In this document: one piece after another, positions 45,954 through 54,928 of the stretch
How positions within the stretch are numbered: position 1 is the first letter of the stretch
Layout: the number at the start of each line of letters is the position of its first letter
Assembly (NCBI GenBank): GCA_029255105.1
Contig: JAQWWH010000013.1
Coordinates: 1 to 64,000 of the forward strand
Length of the DNA: 64,000 nt
Source of the DNA: Flavimaricola sp.
Lineage (GTDB): Bacteria; Pseudomonadota; Alphaproteobacteria; Rhodobacterales; Rhodobacteraceae
Reading direction: 5' to 3'
Position numbers and translations under genes: made by a program
The notes under the pieces: model-generated
What the model saw: only the letters and a program-made list of their open reading frames with translations
What the model was told of the DNA's origin: nothing
The model's database searches: none

Positions 45954-48176
45954 ATGGCAGACCAGAACATACCGGACATCATTTACACCAAGGTCGACGA
46001 AGCACCCGAAATTGCATCGGCCTCACTTTTGCCGATCGTCCGCTCTTTCGCGGCAGCCGCGGGCGTGACGGTCGGGACCAAAGACATTTCGCTGGCCGGT
46101 CGGATCATAGCGGCCTTTCCCGAAAATCTGACCGAGGCACAGCGCCAGTCAGACGATCTGGCGGAACTGGGCCAACTGGTCACGATGCCCGAGGCCAATG
46201 TCATCAAGCTTCCCAATATTTCGGCGTCTGTCCCGCAGCTTGTCGCCGCGGTGAAAGAGCTTCAGTCGCAAGGCTACGCCCTGCCCGACTACCCCGAGGA
46301 TCCTCAGACCGATGCCGAGAAAAGCGTCCGCGCCCGGTATGACGCCCTCAAGGGCTCGGCGGTCAACCCCGTCTTGCGCGAAGGCAACTCTGACCGTCGC
46401 GCCGCTGTCGCCGTCAAGAAATGGGCGATGGCCAATCCCCATTCGATGGGCAAATGGAGCGCGGACAGCAAGACCCGCGTGACGACCATGCAGGCCGATG
46501 ACTTCTTCTCGAACGAACGTTCGGCCACGGTGACGTCCGCTCAGGCCGGCGCGGCCCGGATCGAACATGTGGCGCCCGATGGCTCGGTCACGGTGCTCAA
46601 GGAAACGGTCCAGTTTCCGGCAGGCACGGTTGTTGATGCGACCTTCATGTCCGCCAAGGCGCTGGACGCCTTCCTGGCAGAGGCCATTGAGATCACCAAA
46701 GCGGACGGCACCCTGTTCTCGCTGCACCTCAAGGCCACGATGATGAAGGTTTCGGACCCGATCATCTTTGGTCACGCTGTGCGCGCCTACCTCAAGCCCG
46801 TGTTCGACACCTATGGTGAGGCGCTGGACGCCGCCGGGGTTGATGCCAATTCCGGCCTTGGCGCCGTGTTGGCCCGGGTGGCCGAGATGCCCGAAAAGGC
46901 CGAGATCATGGCCGCAATCGATGCCGTCATGGCGACCCGCCCGCCCATATATATGGTGAACTCGGACAAGGGTATCACCAACCTGCATGTCCCCTCGGAC
47001 GTGATCATCGACGCCTCCATGCCCGCCCTGATCCGGGCCGGTGGCAAGGGCTGGGGTCCCGACGGGGCCGAAGCGGACTGCAACTGCGTCATTCCCGACA
47101 GCTCTTATGCGCCGGTCTATGACGAGGCGATCAAGTACTGCAAGGAAACCGGCGCGATTGATCCGGCGACCTGCGGCACCGTCCAGAACGTCGGCCTGAT
47201 GGCCCAGAAGGCCGAGGAATACGGCTCGCACCCCACCACCTTTGAAATCCCGGCCAATGGCATTGTCCGGATCGTGATGGCCAATGGCGACTTCCTGCAC
47301 GAACATGAGGTCGAGGCCGGGGATATCTGGCGGTCCGCCAATACCAAGCGTGCGCCAATCGAGGATTGGGTTCAGCTGGCCATCGACCGGCAACGGGCCG
47401 AAGGCTGCGAGGCGATCTTCTGGCTGGACGAGACCCGCGCCCATGACGCAGAGCTGATCAAGGTCGTGGCCCCCATCCTTGTCGCCCGGGGCGTGTCGGA
47501 CAAGTTCCGCATCATGGCCCCCCGCGAGGCGACGCGCGCCTCGTTCGAGACGATCCGCAAGGGCGAAAACTCCATCGCTGTCACCGGCAACGTGCTGCGC
47601 GACTACCTGACCGACCTGTTCCCCATTCTGGAGCTGGGCACATCCGCCAAGATGCTGTCTATCGTCAAGCTGATGAAGGGCGGCGGCATGTTTGAAACCG
47701 GTGCCGGCGGCTCTGCCCCCAAGCATGTTCAGCAGCTGATGGAACAGAACCACCTGCGCTGGGACTCGCTGGGCGAGTTCTGCGCCCTTGGCGAAAGCTT
47801 CAAGTTCCTGGCCGAGAGCAAGGGCAACGAAAAGGCACGCGTGCTGGGTGTTGCCGTCGATCTGGCGACCCAGGGCATTCTGGACAACAACCGCTCCCCC
47901 AGCCGTCGGGTGGGAGAGCCGGACAACCGCGACAGCCATTTCTACTTTGCGCTGTATTGGGCAGAGGCGCTTGCTTCGCAGACCTCGGACCCCGAGCTGG
48001 CCGCCCATTTCGCACCCATCGCCAAGGCCCTGTCCGAGAATGAGGGAACCATCGTGGCCGAATTTGCCGCAGCCCAGGGCAAGCCTGCGGACCTTGGGGG
48101 CTATTACCACAGCGACCCGGCCAAAACCTCGGCCGTGATGCGGCCTTCGCAGACCCTGAACCAGATCATCGGTTAA
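45954..48176 (+). CDS. icd: NADP-dependent isocitrate dehydrogenase, monomeric type
   Basis: 740-residue monomeric isocitrate dehydrogenase, the length expected for this family and about twice the dimeric type. The start [18 protein letters not shown] is typical, and the internal stretches [19 protein letters not shown] and [12 protein letters not shown] are hallmark monomeric-IDH sequences. It converts isocitrate to 2-oxoglutarate with NADPH formation in the TCA cycle. The ORF is open 62 codons further upstream, but family similarity begins at this ATG, which has AAAGG upstream. Confidence 0.95.
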   Translation: MADQNIPDIIYTKVDEAPEIASASLLPIVRSFAAAAGVTVGTKDISLAGRIIAAFPENLTEAQRQSDDLAELGQLVTMPEANVIKLPNISASVPQLVAAVKELQSQGYALPDYPEDPQTDAEKSVRARYDALKGSAVNPVLREGNSDRRAAVAVKKWAMANPHSMGKWSADSKTRVTTMQADDFFSNERSATVTSAQAGAARIEHVAPDGSVTVLKETVQFPAGTVVDATFMSAKALDAFLAEAIEITKADGTLFSLHLKATMMKVSDPIIFGHAVRAYLKPVFDTYGEALDAAGVDANSGLGAVLARVAEMPEKAEIMAAIDAVMATRPPIYMVNSDKGITNLHVPSDVIIDASMPALIRAGGKGWGPDGAEADCNCVIPDSSYAPVYDEAIKYCKETGAIDPATCGTVQNVGLMAQKAEEYGSHPTTFEIPANGIVRIVMANGDFLHEHEVEAGDIWRSANTKRAPIEDWVQLAIDRQRAEGCEAIFWLDETRAHDAELIKVVAPILVARGVSDKFRIMAPREATRASFETIRKGENSIAVTGNVLRDYLTDLFPILELGTSAKMLSIVKLMKGGGMFETGAGGSAPKHVQQLMEQNHLRWDSLGEFCALGESFKFLAESKGNEKARVLGVAVDLATQGILDNNRSPSRRVGEPDNRDSHFYFALYWAEALASQTSDPELAAHFAPIAKALSENEGTIVAEFAAAQGKPADLGGYYHSDPAKTSAVMRPSQTLNQIIG

Positions 48177-48183
48177 AGGAGAT

Positions 48184-48213
48184 GCCCCCACCGGGTGATG
48201 ACCTGGTGGGGGC
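48184..48213. terminator. GC-rich hairpin after icd
   Basis: GCCCCCACC (48184-48192) pairs with GGTGGGGGC (48205-48213), with further GGT/ACC pairing inside, eight bases after the icd stop. No T-run follows, so it may be a weak terminator or an mRNA-stabilising hairpin. Confidence 0.6.
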
Positions 48214-48289
48214 TAACTTGGCACGCAAATCTGCTTTGGCTGACTTTCGTGCGGGACCGTTGGTCCTGCTGTTCGTCAATCCCGTTTCG

Positions 48290-49216
48290 TCAGGGTGCGG
48301 CGTCGTCGACCACAAATCCGCCCTGGAGGAGTACTGTCGTTGCCCCGCCATCGTCGGTGCCGGTGGCATAGTAGCTGCCGCCAACAGCGACCCCGTTTGC
48401 CCCAAAGAACTGGCCGTCCAGTACCGCCGTATCGACCGTGTCGATCCCCAGACCGGCTGTGGCAATGGTCATTTCAGTGGTGAACGAATTGCCCGTGATC
48501 GGTGTCGAGGCCACCGTGATGCTGGTCGGCTCAATCTCAAAACCGGCGGAACTGCCATTCTCGTTCAGTGTCATCTCGCCCGAGATGGTGCCATCGGCAA
48601 AGTCGGCCACAAAGGTGGCCGGACCAAACCCGTAGCTGTCGTTGCTATCGCCCCGGGTCATCACGAGGCTGGTCGCACCACGGTAGGTGACCGTTCCGCG
48701 GAGGGCCGCAACCTCATCCGGATCGGTGTTGAAACCCGCAACGACAAAGCCGATCTGGGAAAAGGCGCTGTCATCCGGGCTGGTGTCAAAATAGGCCAGA
48801 TAGGCCAGTGCGACTTCTTCGCCGGTCGAGGCCCGGCCAGGTGCAAGAATAACCTCCTGCGTGCCGGTGTTGCCCGTATAATTGCCATCGGACTGAAGAT
48901 TGAGCGTCACGTCGACCCCATCCAAGGTGACAATCCAGACAGATGGGTCGTCGGTTATGGCCAATGTCCCGACCTGTTGGCGCAATTCGTAACTGCGGTC
49001 TGATCTGACAAAGATAGTCGGCGTAATCGCCGACAGCACCACATTCGGGTCCGTCACGGTATCGCCAATGGCCGCATAACCGGTAGAGGATGAGGCAGGA
49101 ACGCCCTCGTCCCCGGGAGGGGTCATACCACCCTGCCCGCCGGTTCCCTCCGTCTGAGTGCCTGCGCAACCAGCCAGCACCCCAAGAACCACAATTCCAA
49201 TCCAAACTTTGTTCAT
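48290..49216 (-). CDS. Surface-type lipoprotein with TbpB-like beta-barrel
   Basis: 308-residue predicted lipoprotein. The N-terminus MNKVWIGIVVLGVLAGC has a clear lipobox (LAGC, Cys17) after a short signal. A Gly/Thr-rich linker follows. The rest is strand-rich, with alternating patterns such as ADFADGTISGEMTLNE and a C-terminal GQFFGANGVAVGGSY, like transferrin-binding-protein B C-lobe barrels found in many Proteobacteria. The start at MNKVW is chosen because the 28 residues before it are not signal-like. Ligand unknown. It is monocistronic and converges with icd. Confidence 0.78.
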   Translation of the reverse strand: MNKVWIGIVVLGVLAGCAGTQTEGTGGQGGMTPPGDEGVPASSSTGYAAIGDTVTDPNVVLSAITPTIFVRSDRSYELRQQVGTLAITDDPSVWIVTLDGVDVTLNLQSDGNYTGNTGTQEVILAPGRASTGEEVALAYLAYFDTSPDDSAFSQIGFVVAGFNTDPDEVAALRGTVTYRGATSLVMTRGDSNDSYGFGPATFVADFADGTISGEMTLNENGSSAGFEIEPTSITVASTPITGNSFTTEMTIATAGLGIDTVDTAVLDGQFFGANGVAVGGSYYATGTDDGGATTVLLQGGFVVDDAAP

Positions 49217-49452
49217 TCTGTCCCTCCCGGACCCACCTGCCACTGGGCCCTGATCTAGCCTGTCACTAGACGGAAAACCCCCGACAACAGGCAATTTCAC
49301 ACTGGATTGTTGATCTACCGGGACTTCATGGCGAAGTTGCGTCGCCGTCGTGGCGGTTTATTGGGAGATCGGTTTGCCTTGCCAAGACTGGTACTGGGTC
49401 CTAATTGACCTGCTCCGACCCCGTCAGCCGCCAAACCCGAGCCAAACCGAGG

Positions 49453-50556
49453 ATGCCCGCTTTGCAAACGCCATACTACCTGATCGACAAGTCGCGTCTT
49501 CTGACCAACATGGAAAAGATCGCATGGCTACGCGAGGCGTCGGGGGCCAAATCCCTTTTGGCGCTGAAATGCTTTGCGACCTGGTCAGTGTTCGATTTCA
49601 TGTCACAGTACATGGACGGCACAACCTCTTCCTCGCTCTACGAGGTCAAGCTGGGGCAGCAGAAGTTTCCGGGCGAAACCCATGCCTATTCGGTGGCCTA
49701 TGCCGACAACGAAATTGCGGATGTGCTGGCAAACTCGGACAAGATCATCTTCAACTCGATCAGCCAGCTGACCCGGTTCGACAGCCAGTCGCAGGGCCAT
49801 ATCCGGGGGCTGCGGGTGAACCCGGGCGTCTCAACCTCGGAATTCGACCTGGCCGACCCTGCCCGGCCCTTTTCGCGCTTGGGCGAACATGACCCGGCGC
49901 TGATCGCGGGCGTCGCGGACAAGATCAGCGGGCTGATGTTCCACAACAATTGCGAGAACGACGACTTTGACCGGTTCGACGAGATGCTGACCCTGATCGA
50001 GGACCGCTTTGGCGCGATCATCGACGGAATGGACTGGATCAGCCTTGGCGGCGGCATCCACTTTACCGGCGAAGGCTATCCGTTGGAGCGTTTGGCCGAC
50101 CGCCTAAAGCGGTTTGCGCAGGCTCATGGGGTTCAGGTCTACCTTGAACCCGGCGAGGCCGCGATCACCGGGGCCGCAACGCTTGAGGTGACGGTGCTCG
50201 ACACGCTGCACAACGGCAAGGATCTGGCCATCGTCGACAGCTCGATCGAGGCGCATATGCTGGACCTTCTGATCTACCGCGAACCGGCCAAAGTCAGCCC
50301 CAACACCGGCGATCACCCTTGGATGATCTGCGGGAAATCCTGCCTGGCGGGCGACATCTTTGGCGAGTTTCGCTTTGATGCCCCCCTGAAACCGGGTGAC
50401 CGCATTTCGTTTCAGGACGCGGCAGGTTACACAATGGTCAAGAAGAACTGGTTTAACGGCGTCAAGATGCCTGGCATCGCGATCAAGGAGCTGGATGGCA
50501 CGACCCACATGGTGCGCGATTTCGACTACGAGGATTTCTCGTCCGCACTTTCCTGA
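49453..50556 (+). CDS. nspC: Carboxynorspermidine/carboxyspermidine decarboxylase
   Basis: PLP enzyme of 367 residues of the alanine-racemase-fold decarboxylase group. The PLP lysine is Lys39 (LLALKCFATW), and NspC-type segments include DGTTSSSLYEVKLG, FHNNCENDDFD and the active-site CGKSCLAGDIFG. It makes spermidine or norspermidine from the carboxy precursor produced by the next gene. Start choice: ATG at 49453 follows a GAGG with no spacing, so TTG at 49462 (nine bases from that GAGG) may be the real start. It is in operon with the dehydrogenase 31 bp downstream. Confidence 0.9.
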   Translation: MPALQTPYYLIDKSRLLTNMEKIAWLREASGAKSLLALKCFATWSVFDFMSQYMDGTTSSSLYEVKLGQQKFPGETHAYSVAYADNEIADVLANSDKIIFNSISQLTRFDSQSQGHIRGLRVNPGVSTSEFDLADPARPFSRLGEHDPALIAGVADKISGLMFHNNCENDDFDRFDEMLTLIEDRFGAIIDGMDWISLGGGIHFTGEGYPLERLADRLKRFAQAHGVQVYLEPGEAAITGAATLEVTVLDTLHNGKDLAIVDSSIEAHMLDLLIYREPAKVSPNTGDHPWMICGKSCLAGDIFGEFRFDAPLKPGDRISFQDAAGYTMVKKNWFNGVKMPGIAIKELDGTTHMVRDFDYEDFSSALS

Positions 50557-50587
50557 CTGCAACTGAATTAAGAGGTCTGTTGGATAC

Positions 50588-51829
50588 ATGAAACGCAACG
50601 TTCTAATCATCGGCGCTGGTGGCGTCGCTCAGGTGGTGGCGCATAAGTGCGCCCAGAACAACGATGTGCTGGGGGATATCCATATAGCCAGCCGGACGGT
50701 TTCCAAATGCGAAGCCATCATCGAGAGCGTGCACGAGAAAAACGCGATGAAACAGGACGGCGTTCTTGCGGCCCATGCGGTCGACGGGATGGACACCGCC
50801 GCCGTGGCCGCCCTTATCCAGAAGACCGGTTGCCAGATCGTCCTTAACGTCGGCTCCCCTTTCATAAACATGACGGTGCTTGAGGCCTGCATCCAGACCG
50901 GTGCCGCCTATATCGACACCGCCATCCATGAAGAGCCGGACAAGATCTGCGAAACCCCGCCATGGTACGCCAACTACGAATGGAAGCGCCGCGAGGCCTG
51001 CGCCGCTGCAGGCGTGACGGCCGTTCTGGGCGCGGGCTTTGATCCGGGCATGGTCAACGCCTTCGCCCGCTTTGCGGTGGACGAGTTCATGGATGAGGTC
51101 ACGTCGATCGACATCGTCGACATCAATGCAGGCTCTCATGGCAAGTATTTCTCAACCAACTTCGACCCCGAGATCAACTTTCGCGAGTTTACCGGCACTG
51201 TCTACAGCTGGCAGGGCGGCGCATGGCAAGAGAACAAGATGTTCGAGGTTGGCCGCGAATGGGACCTGCCCGTCGTGGGCAAGCAAAAGGCCTATATGTC
51301 GGGCCACGACGAGGTGCATTCCCTTGCCGCCAACTACCCACAGGCCGATATCCGGTTCTGGATGGGCTTTGGCGACCACTACATCAACGTCTTTACTGTC
51401 CTTCAGAACCTTGGCCTTCTGTCTGAACATCCCGTGGTCACGGCCGAGGGGCTTGAGGTTGTGCCCCTCAAGGTGGTCAAGGCGGTTCTGCCAGACCCCT
51501 CCAGCCTTGCCCCCAACTATACGGGCAAGACCTGCATCGGTGACCTTGTGAAAGGCACCAAGGACGGCAAGGAGGTCGAGGTGTTCGTCTACAACGTGGC
51601 CGATCACAAAGAGGCCTACCTTGAGGTGGGCAGCCAGGGCATTTCCTACACCGCAGGCGTGCCACCCGTTGGCGTCGCCATGTTGATCGCCCAAGGCACC
51701 TATGACAGCGGCACGATGGTCAACGTCGAAGAACTGGACCCAAAGCCGCTGTTTGCCTTGCTGGACCGGATCGGATTGCCCACACGGGTAAAGGACGACA
51801 AGGGCGACCGCCCCTGGTCTGAGGCCTGA
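50588..51829 (+). CDS. Carboxynorspermidine/carboxyspermidine dehydrogenase
   Basis: 413-residue saccharopine-dehydrogenase-family enzyme. The Rossmann start VLIIGAGGVAQVVAHKCAQ and the ETPPWYANYEWKRREAC and VLGAGFDPGMVNAFARFA segments match carboxy(nor)spermidine dehydrogenases. It condenses aspartate semialdehyde with putrescine or diaminopropane using NADPH, giving the substrate of NspC. It lies immediately downstream of nspC and ends before a hairpin terminator. Together they form the alternative spermidine pathway that does not need decarboxylated S-adenosylmethionine. Confidence 0.9.
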   Translation: MKRNVLIIGAGGVAQVVAHKCAQNNDVLGDIHIASRTVSKCEAIIESVHEKNAMKQDGVLAAHAVDGMDTAAVAALIQKTGCQIVLNVGSPFINMTVLEACIQTGAAYIDTAIHEEPDKICETPPWYANYEWKRREACAAAGVTAVLGAGFDPGMVNAFARFAVDEFMDEVTSIDIVDINAGSHGKYFSTNFDPEINFREFTGTVYSWQGGAWQENKMFEVGREWDLPVVGKQKAYMSGHDEVHSLAANYPQADIRFWMGFGDHYINVFTVLQNLGLLSEHPVVTAEGLEVVPLKVVKAVLPDPSSLAPNYTGKTCIGDLVKGTKDGKEVEVFVYNVADHKEAYLEVGSQGISYTAGVPPVGVAMLIAQGTYDSGTMVNVEELDPKPLFALLDRIGLPTRVKDDKGDRPWSEA

Positions 51830-52556
51830 CACCACCTCCAAAAAGGGCGGACCCTCGGGTCCGCTCTTATCGCCCGGCGCTACCGATCCTAGTGTCCCCT
51901 TTTGCCTTGGGTTGGACTGGATATCAGCACCCATTGTGGGGTGCATCAGGATTTGACTGAGTCGCAATCAGTCCTCCCCGCCCCTGACAACTGGGCTAAA
52001 AATGCACCAGAACTGGTTAGTAACGCGTCTGTGAACACTATTCAGTGTTTCCATACAAGAGACTTTGTTTTTCGCAAAACGCGAGCCCCAATCCATTGAA
52101 GCCGCGTTGTTACCCCTAGGGCTGGCCGGGTCGTCCAATCCAAAAACATTGGAAAGGCGTCCAGGGCGACCCCACGTCAATAGGATGCGGCAAACAATCA
52201 ACTCGGGCGGGCGAACCTTAACCAGTGATCCTATTTCTCTATTGAATCCCGCCTCTTGTGGTACCTTTTCACAAAAGCAATAGCGGGCGGGCCCGCTCAG
52301 AATCAATCGCTATATAACGACCCAATCAACGTTGCCCACACAACATGTAGAGCCGCCCTTTCCTTGGGCGATTCAAGGAACTTCGCAAGCGAGTAGACTT
52401 TGTCTGCTACTGACATAACTCGTTTGAGCCGACTTATCCCCAGCTCCGGTGGAACAACCTGTGGATCCAATCTTGTTGACTCAGGGCCTATCGATAACCG
52501 AAAAGAAGACGCATATTTGACTTTGATATGCCTAGATTTGGGTGTCTGTTGCCAGG
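51830..52556. other. AT-richer 727-bp intergenic region
   Basis: Starts with the terminator of the spermidine genes. The remainder is visibly lower in GC than its flanks, lacks a convincing gene, and contains small dyads such as GACTGA/TCAGTC (51955-51973). A leftward 89-residue frame (52303-52572) has no SD and no recognised motif. It may be decayed sequence or a long control region for the response regulator. Confidence 0.6.
51843..51868. terminator. Rho-independent-type terminator
   Basis: GCGGACC (51847-51853) pairs with GGTCCGC (51858-51864) around CTCG; flanking AAGG/CTCTT bases extend the stem with one G-U pair. It begins 14 bp after the dehydrogenase stop. Confidence 0.75.
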
Positions 52557-53210
52557 ATGGCGAATATAGCAAAAGAAATTAGAGTTGGGATTATCGACGA
52601 CCACGTCCTCCTCCGGGAAGGCCTGTCGGCAGTTCTGCGACGTACTGGTCGTTACGATATCGTTTTTGAAGGGGAAACGGCAAACGATGCCGTCGCCTTC
52701 GTAGAAAAGCATCATCCTGACGTTATCCTTCTTGATCTTGGGATCGAGGGTGGCGGGCTGGAAGCGCTGCGCAAGATCAAAGACCGGAACTCAGATGTCT
52801 TCTGTGTTGTGTTGACCTCCTGCGATGACCCTCTCAAAGCTATGGCAGCGCTCTCGATGGGGGCAGAAGGCTACATCCTCAAGGGCATCAAGTCGGACGA
52901 CCTGCTACAAGCGCTAGAAGGCATCCTGTCGCGCAAGACCTACGTCTCGCCCGACTTTGCCATGCGCCTTGTCTCGGCGGTCAACCTGCAGAAGGGCGTC
53001 GAAAAGCCAAAATGCGCCCTAAACCACCGCGAAGAGCAGGTTATCACGGCCGTTCAACACGGGCTGACAAACCGGGAAGTCGCAAACCAGCTGAAGCTGA
53101 GCGAGCAGACGGTAAAGTTCTATATGTCCAGCGCCATGCAGAAACTGGGCGTACGCAATCGGGTCAGCGCGGTTCAGGAATACCAAAGGCAAATGGCGCA
53201 AGGCGAGTGA
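52557..53210 (+). CDS. NarL/LuxR-type response regulator
   Basis: 217-residue response regulator. The receiver domain has the acidic pair IIDDH (near residues 12-16), phospho-acceptor Asp in VILLDLGI, Thr/Ser in LTSCDD and Lys in YILKG. The C-terminal LuxR helix-turn-helix is LTNREVANQLKLSEQTVKFY. The start is ATG at 52557 after AGG; an in-frame GTG lies 15 bases upstream. It converges with a HisKA_3 histidine kinase, 11 bp apart, which is almost certainly its partner. Likely targets include the peroxidase gene beyond the kinase. Confidence 0.92.
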   Translation: MANIAKEIRVGIIDDHVLLREGLSAVLRRTGRYDIVFEGETANDAVAFVEKHHPDVILLDLGIEGGGLEALRKIKDRNSDVFCVVLTSCDDPLKAMAALSMGAEGYILKGIKSDDLLQALEGILSRKTYVSPDFAMRLVSAVNLQKGVEKPKCALNHREEQVITAVQHGLTNREVANQLKLSEQTVKFYMSSAMQKLGVRNRVSAVQEYQRQMAQGE

Positions 53211-53221
53211 TCTTCGTCGTC

Positions 53222-54583
53222 CTATGAAATAGGCAGCGTGACGGTCACATCGGTTGTTTGCGCTGCACTACGGCCAATATCCAGACGCGCCCCGATTGAT
53301 TCAGCCTGATCGCGCATGCTGCCCAGGCCAAAGTGCCCTTCGGATTCATTTTGCGCGACGCTCGGGATCTCGGGAAAGCCAGGGCCACGATCGGAAACGA
53401 CGATCACCAGATCCCCCGATTTCACCGAAACATCAACTGCCTGCCCTACGCCACTGGCGTGTTTGAAACCGTTATTCAGGGCCTCGTTCACAATCCTCGC
53501 TATGGCGCGTTGCTTTTTAGGATGCAGCATTTCGACAAGTTTGGTGCCCTGCGTCTTTACCTCCACATGGCTCATTGCCGTATAATCCTCGATCACCTTA
53601 TCGAGCGAGACCGTACTGTCCTTTTTGTCCGCAGCCTCGGCCGCAACGAGCTGGGACGACATTTCCCTGATGGCCGTTTGCGCCCTTTCCGCTGCCAGCT
53701 GAATGTCATCAAACCTTGACGGATCAGAGCGTTCAACCTGCTGAATCTTGATCAAGTCATCGAGGTTGAGCATCAGATAGCTTAGTAACTGGGCCGGACC
53801 GTCGTGCAATTCCTGGCCCACGCGCCGCCGCACAATTTCATCAAGATCGCCAAGCTTTTGCTTTGCCTCTTGCATCTGGGTCTGCAACTTGTCCGATTCC
53901 GCCAGCATTTCATCTCTTTCGGCCTTTAGGCGGTTGATCTGCGCTGTCTGGTTGAGGATCGTCTGGTTGCCCTGGCTGAAAATGAGATAAAGCGCGCCGA
54001 GGAAGGTTACGGCCCCAGCGCCCAGCAAAGCCCAATTGTCCTTCGCGGAATTTGCCAGATAGGTCCGCAACTTGGTCGCGTCTTCGTAAAATTCACCCAC
54101 TGCGATGATGGATCCGTCAACGTTGCTGCGCAGAGGGACATAGACTTCAAAGATCGGGGTCGTGAATTTCCGCTCGAATTCGTTTTCTTCGTCTTCCAAT
54201 TCATCGAGGTATGTCTCGATTTCTCCCGAAAGCGGTCCCGCCAATTCGTCGATGGGAAACTGTTGTCCGATAAGTTCCGCATCGGTGGCAAAGGCGATCC
54301 TGCCGGACGGGGCCCAGACCTTGATGGATAGGACGTGGCTGCGCAGCGCCTTGTCCTGCGAAATCACCTCGAGCGCGGCGAGATCCTCGGCAGACAGGAC
54401 GCCATCGCCCGCCATACTCTGCACATAGGGCTCAAGAAAACTTTCCATGTAGAGCGCGGTCGAGTCCGAATTCCGGCTCATGACGTAGCTTGCCACACTT
54501 GTGGAGACCAATGAGCCCAGGACCAGGATGAGGGTGATCATCGACCCGACGATGGTCACGAAGAACTTGTTTGTTAAAGACAT
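53222..54583 (-). CDS. HisKA_3-type sensor histidine kinase
   Basis: 453-residue membrane kinase. TM1 spans about residues 8-30 (FVTIVGSMITLILVLGSLV), an extracytoplasmic sensor of ~150 residues follows, then TM2 (NWALLGAGAVTFLGALYLIFS, in parts) and a coiled coil. The phosphorylated His lies in GQELHDGPAQLLSYL, the HisKA_3 motif of NarX/DesK-like kinases, and the ATPase domain has NEALNNGFKHA, DRGPGFPE and GLGSMRDQAE. The start MSLTNKFF is preceded by GAGAGG. It is paired with the convergent response regulator. The sensed signal is unknown. Confidence 0.92.
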   Translation of the reverse strand: MSLTNKFFVTIVGSMITLILVLGSLVSTSVASYVMSRNSDSTALYMESFLEPYVQSMAGDGVLSAEDLAALEVISQDKALRSHVLSIKVWAPSGRIAFATDAELIGQQFPIDELAGPLSGEIETYLDELEDEENEFERKFTTPIFEVYVPLRSNVDGSIIAVGEFYEDATKLRTYLANSAKDNWALLGAGAVTFLGALYLIFSQGNQTILNQTAQINRLKAERDEMLAESDKLQTQMQEAKQKLGDLDEIVRRRVGQELHDGPAQLLSYLMLNLDDLIKIQQVERSDPSRFDDIQLAAERAQTAIREMSSQLVAAEAADKKDSTVSLDKVIEDYTAMSHVEVKTQGTKLVEMLHPKKQRAIARIVNEALNNGFKHASGVGQAVDVSVKSGDLVIVVSDRGPGFPEIPSVAQNESEGHFGLGSMRDQAESIGARLDIGRSAAQTTDVTVTLPIS

Positions 54584-54928
54584 TTTGCCTCTCAAAATAT
54601 GAGGCCAAACTAACGCATCCGCGCTGCGTGTCTATACTCGCCAACCCTTCGGTTAGCCTCTCATTAAACTTTCGTATCATAGACCCACCCTACTATCGGT
54701 CAGAAGTTCCTTAACCCTTCTGGGCTTCGCAGCGTCAACATTGTGGCGCATTTGAGGTGCAAGGGTCTGATTTCGGACTGGCACGGTATTTTTGAGAATC
54801 GATTTCCACTGGTGACACTGAGGTCACCCCGCTGCCTTCCACCGCACAGACCTAGCATTTTTGACCGAGGCCTAGCTGCCAGCAATGCCTCAGTTGCAAC
54901 CCATTTTTTTGGCCTGGGGGGGCTTATT
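54584..54928. other. Control region between kinase and peroxidase genes
   Basis: 345 bp of moderate AT content between divergent genes. It holds a 6-bp dyad (54811-54828), T-rich stretches, and the G-rich SD (GGGGGGGC near 54917-54923) of the peroxidase gene. The peroxidase frame is open through most of this region, but the translated residues do not look like protein. Confidence 0.65.
54811..54828. promoter_or_regulatory. GGTGAC-N6-GTCACC dyad, candidate operator
   Basis: A perfect 6-bp inverted repeat with a 6-base spacer, centred 110 bp upstream of the peroxidase start. LuxR/NarL-type regulators often bind short dyads of this kind, and one is encoded 1.6 kb away. The assignment is speculative. 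Confidence 0.4.

Noticed and set aside
52303-52572. Leftward 89-residue frame in the low-GC region
   Set aside because: No SD or motif, and it overlaps the start of the well-supported response regulator gene.
54743-54928. In-frame 62-residue N-terminal extension of the peroxidase
   Set aside because: The translated residues look non-coding, while a G-rich SD and hydrophobic-neutral N-terminus mark the ATG at 54929; type I substrates need no N-terminal signal.
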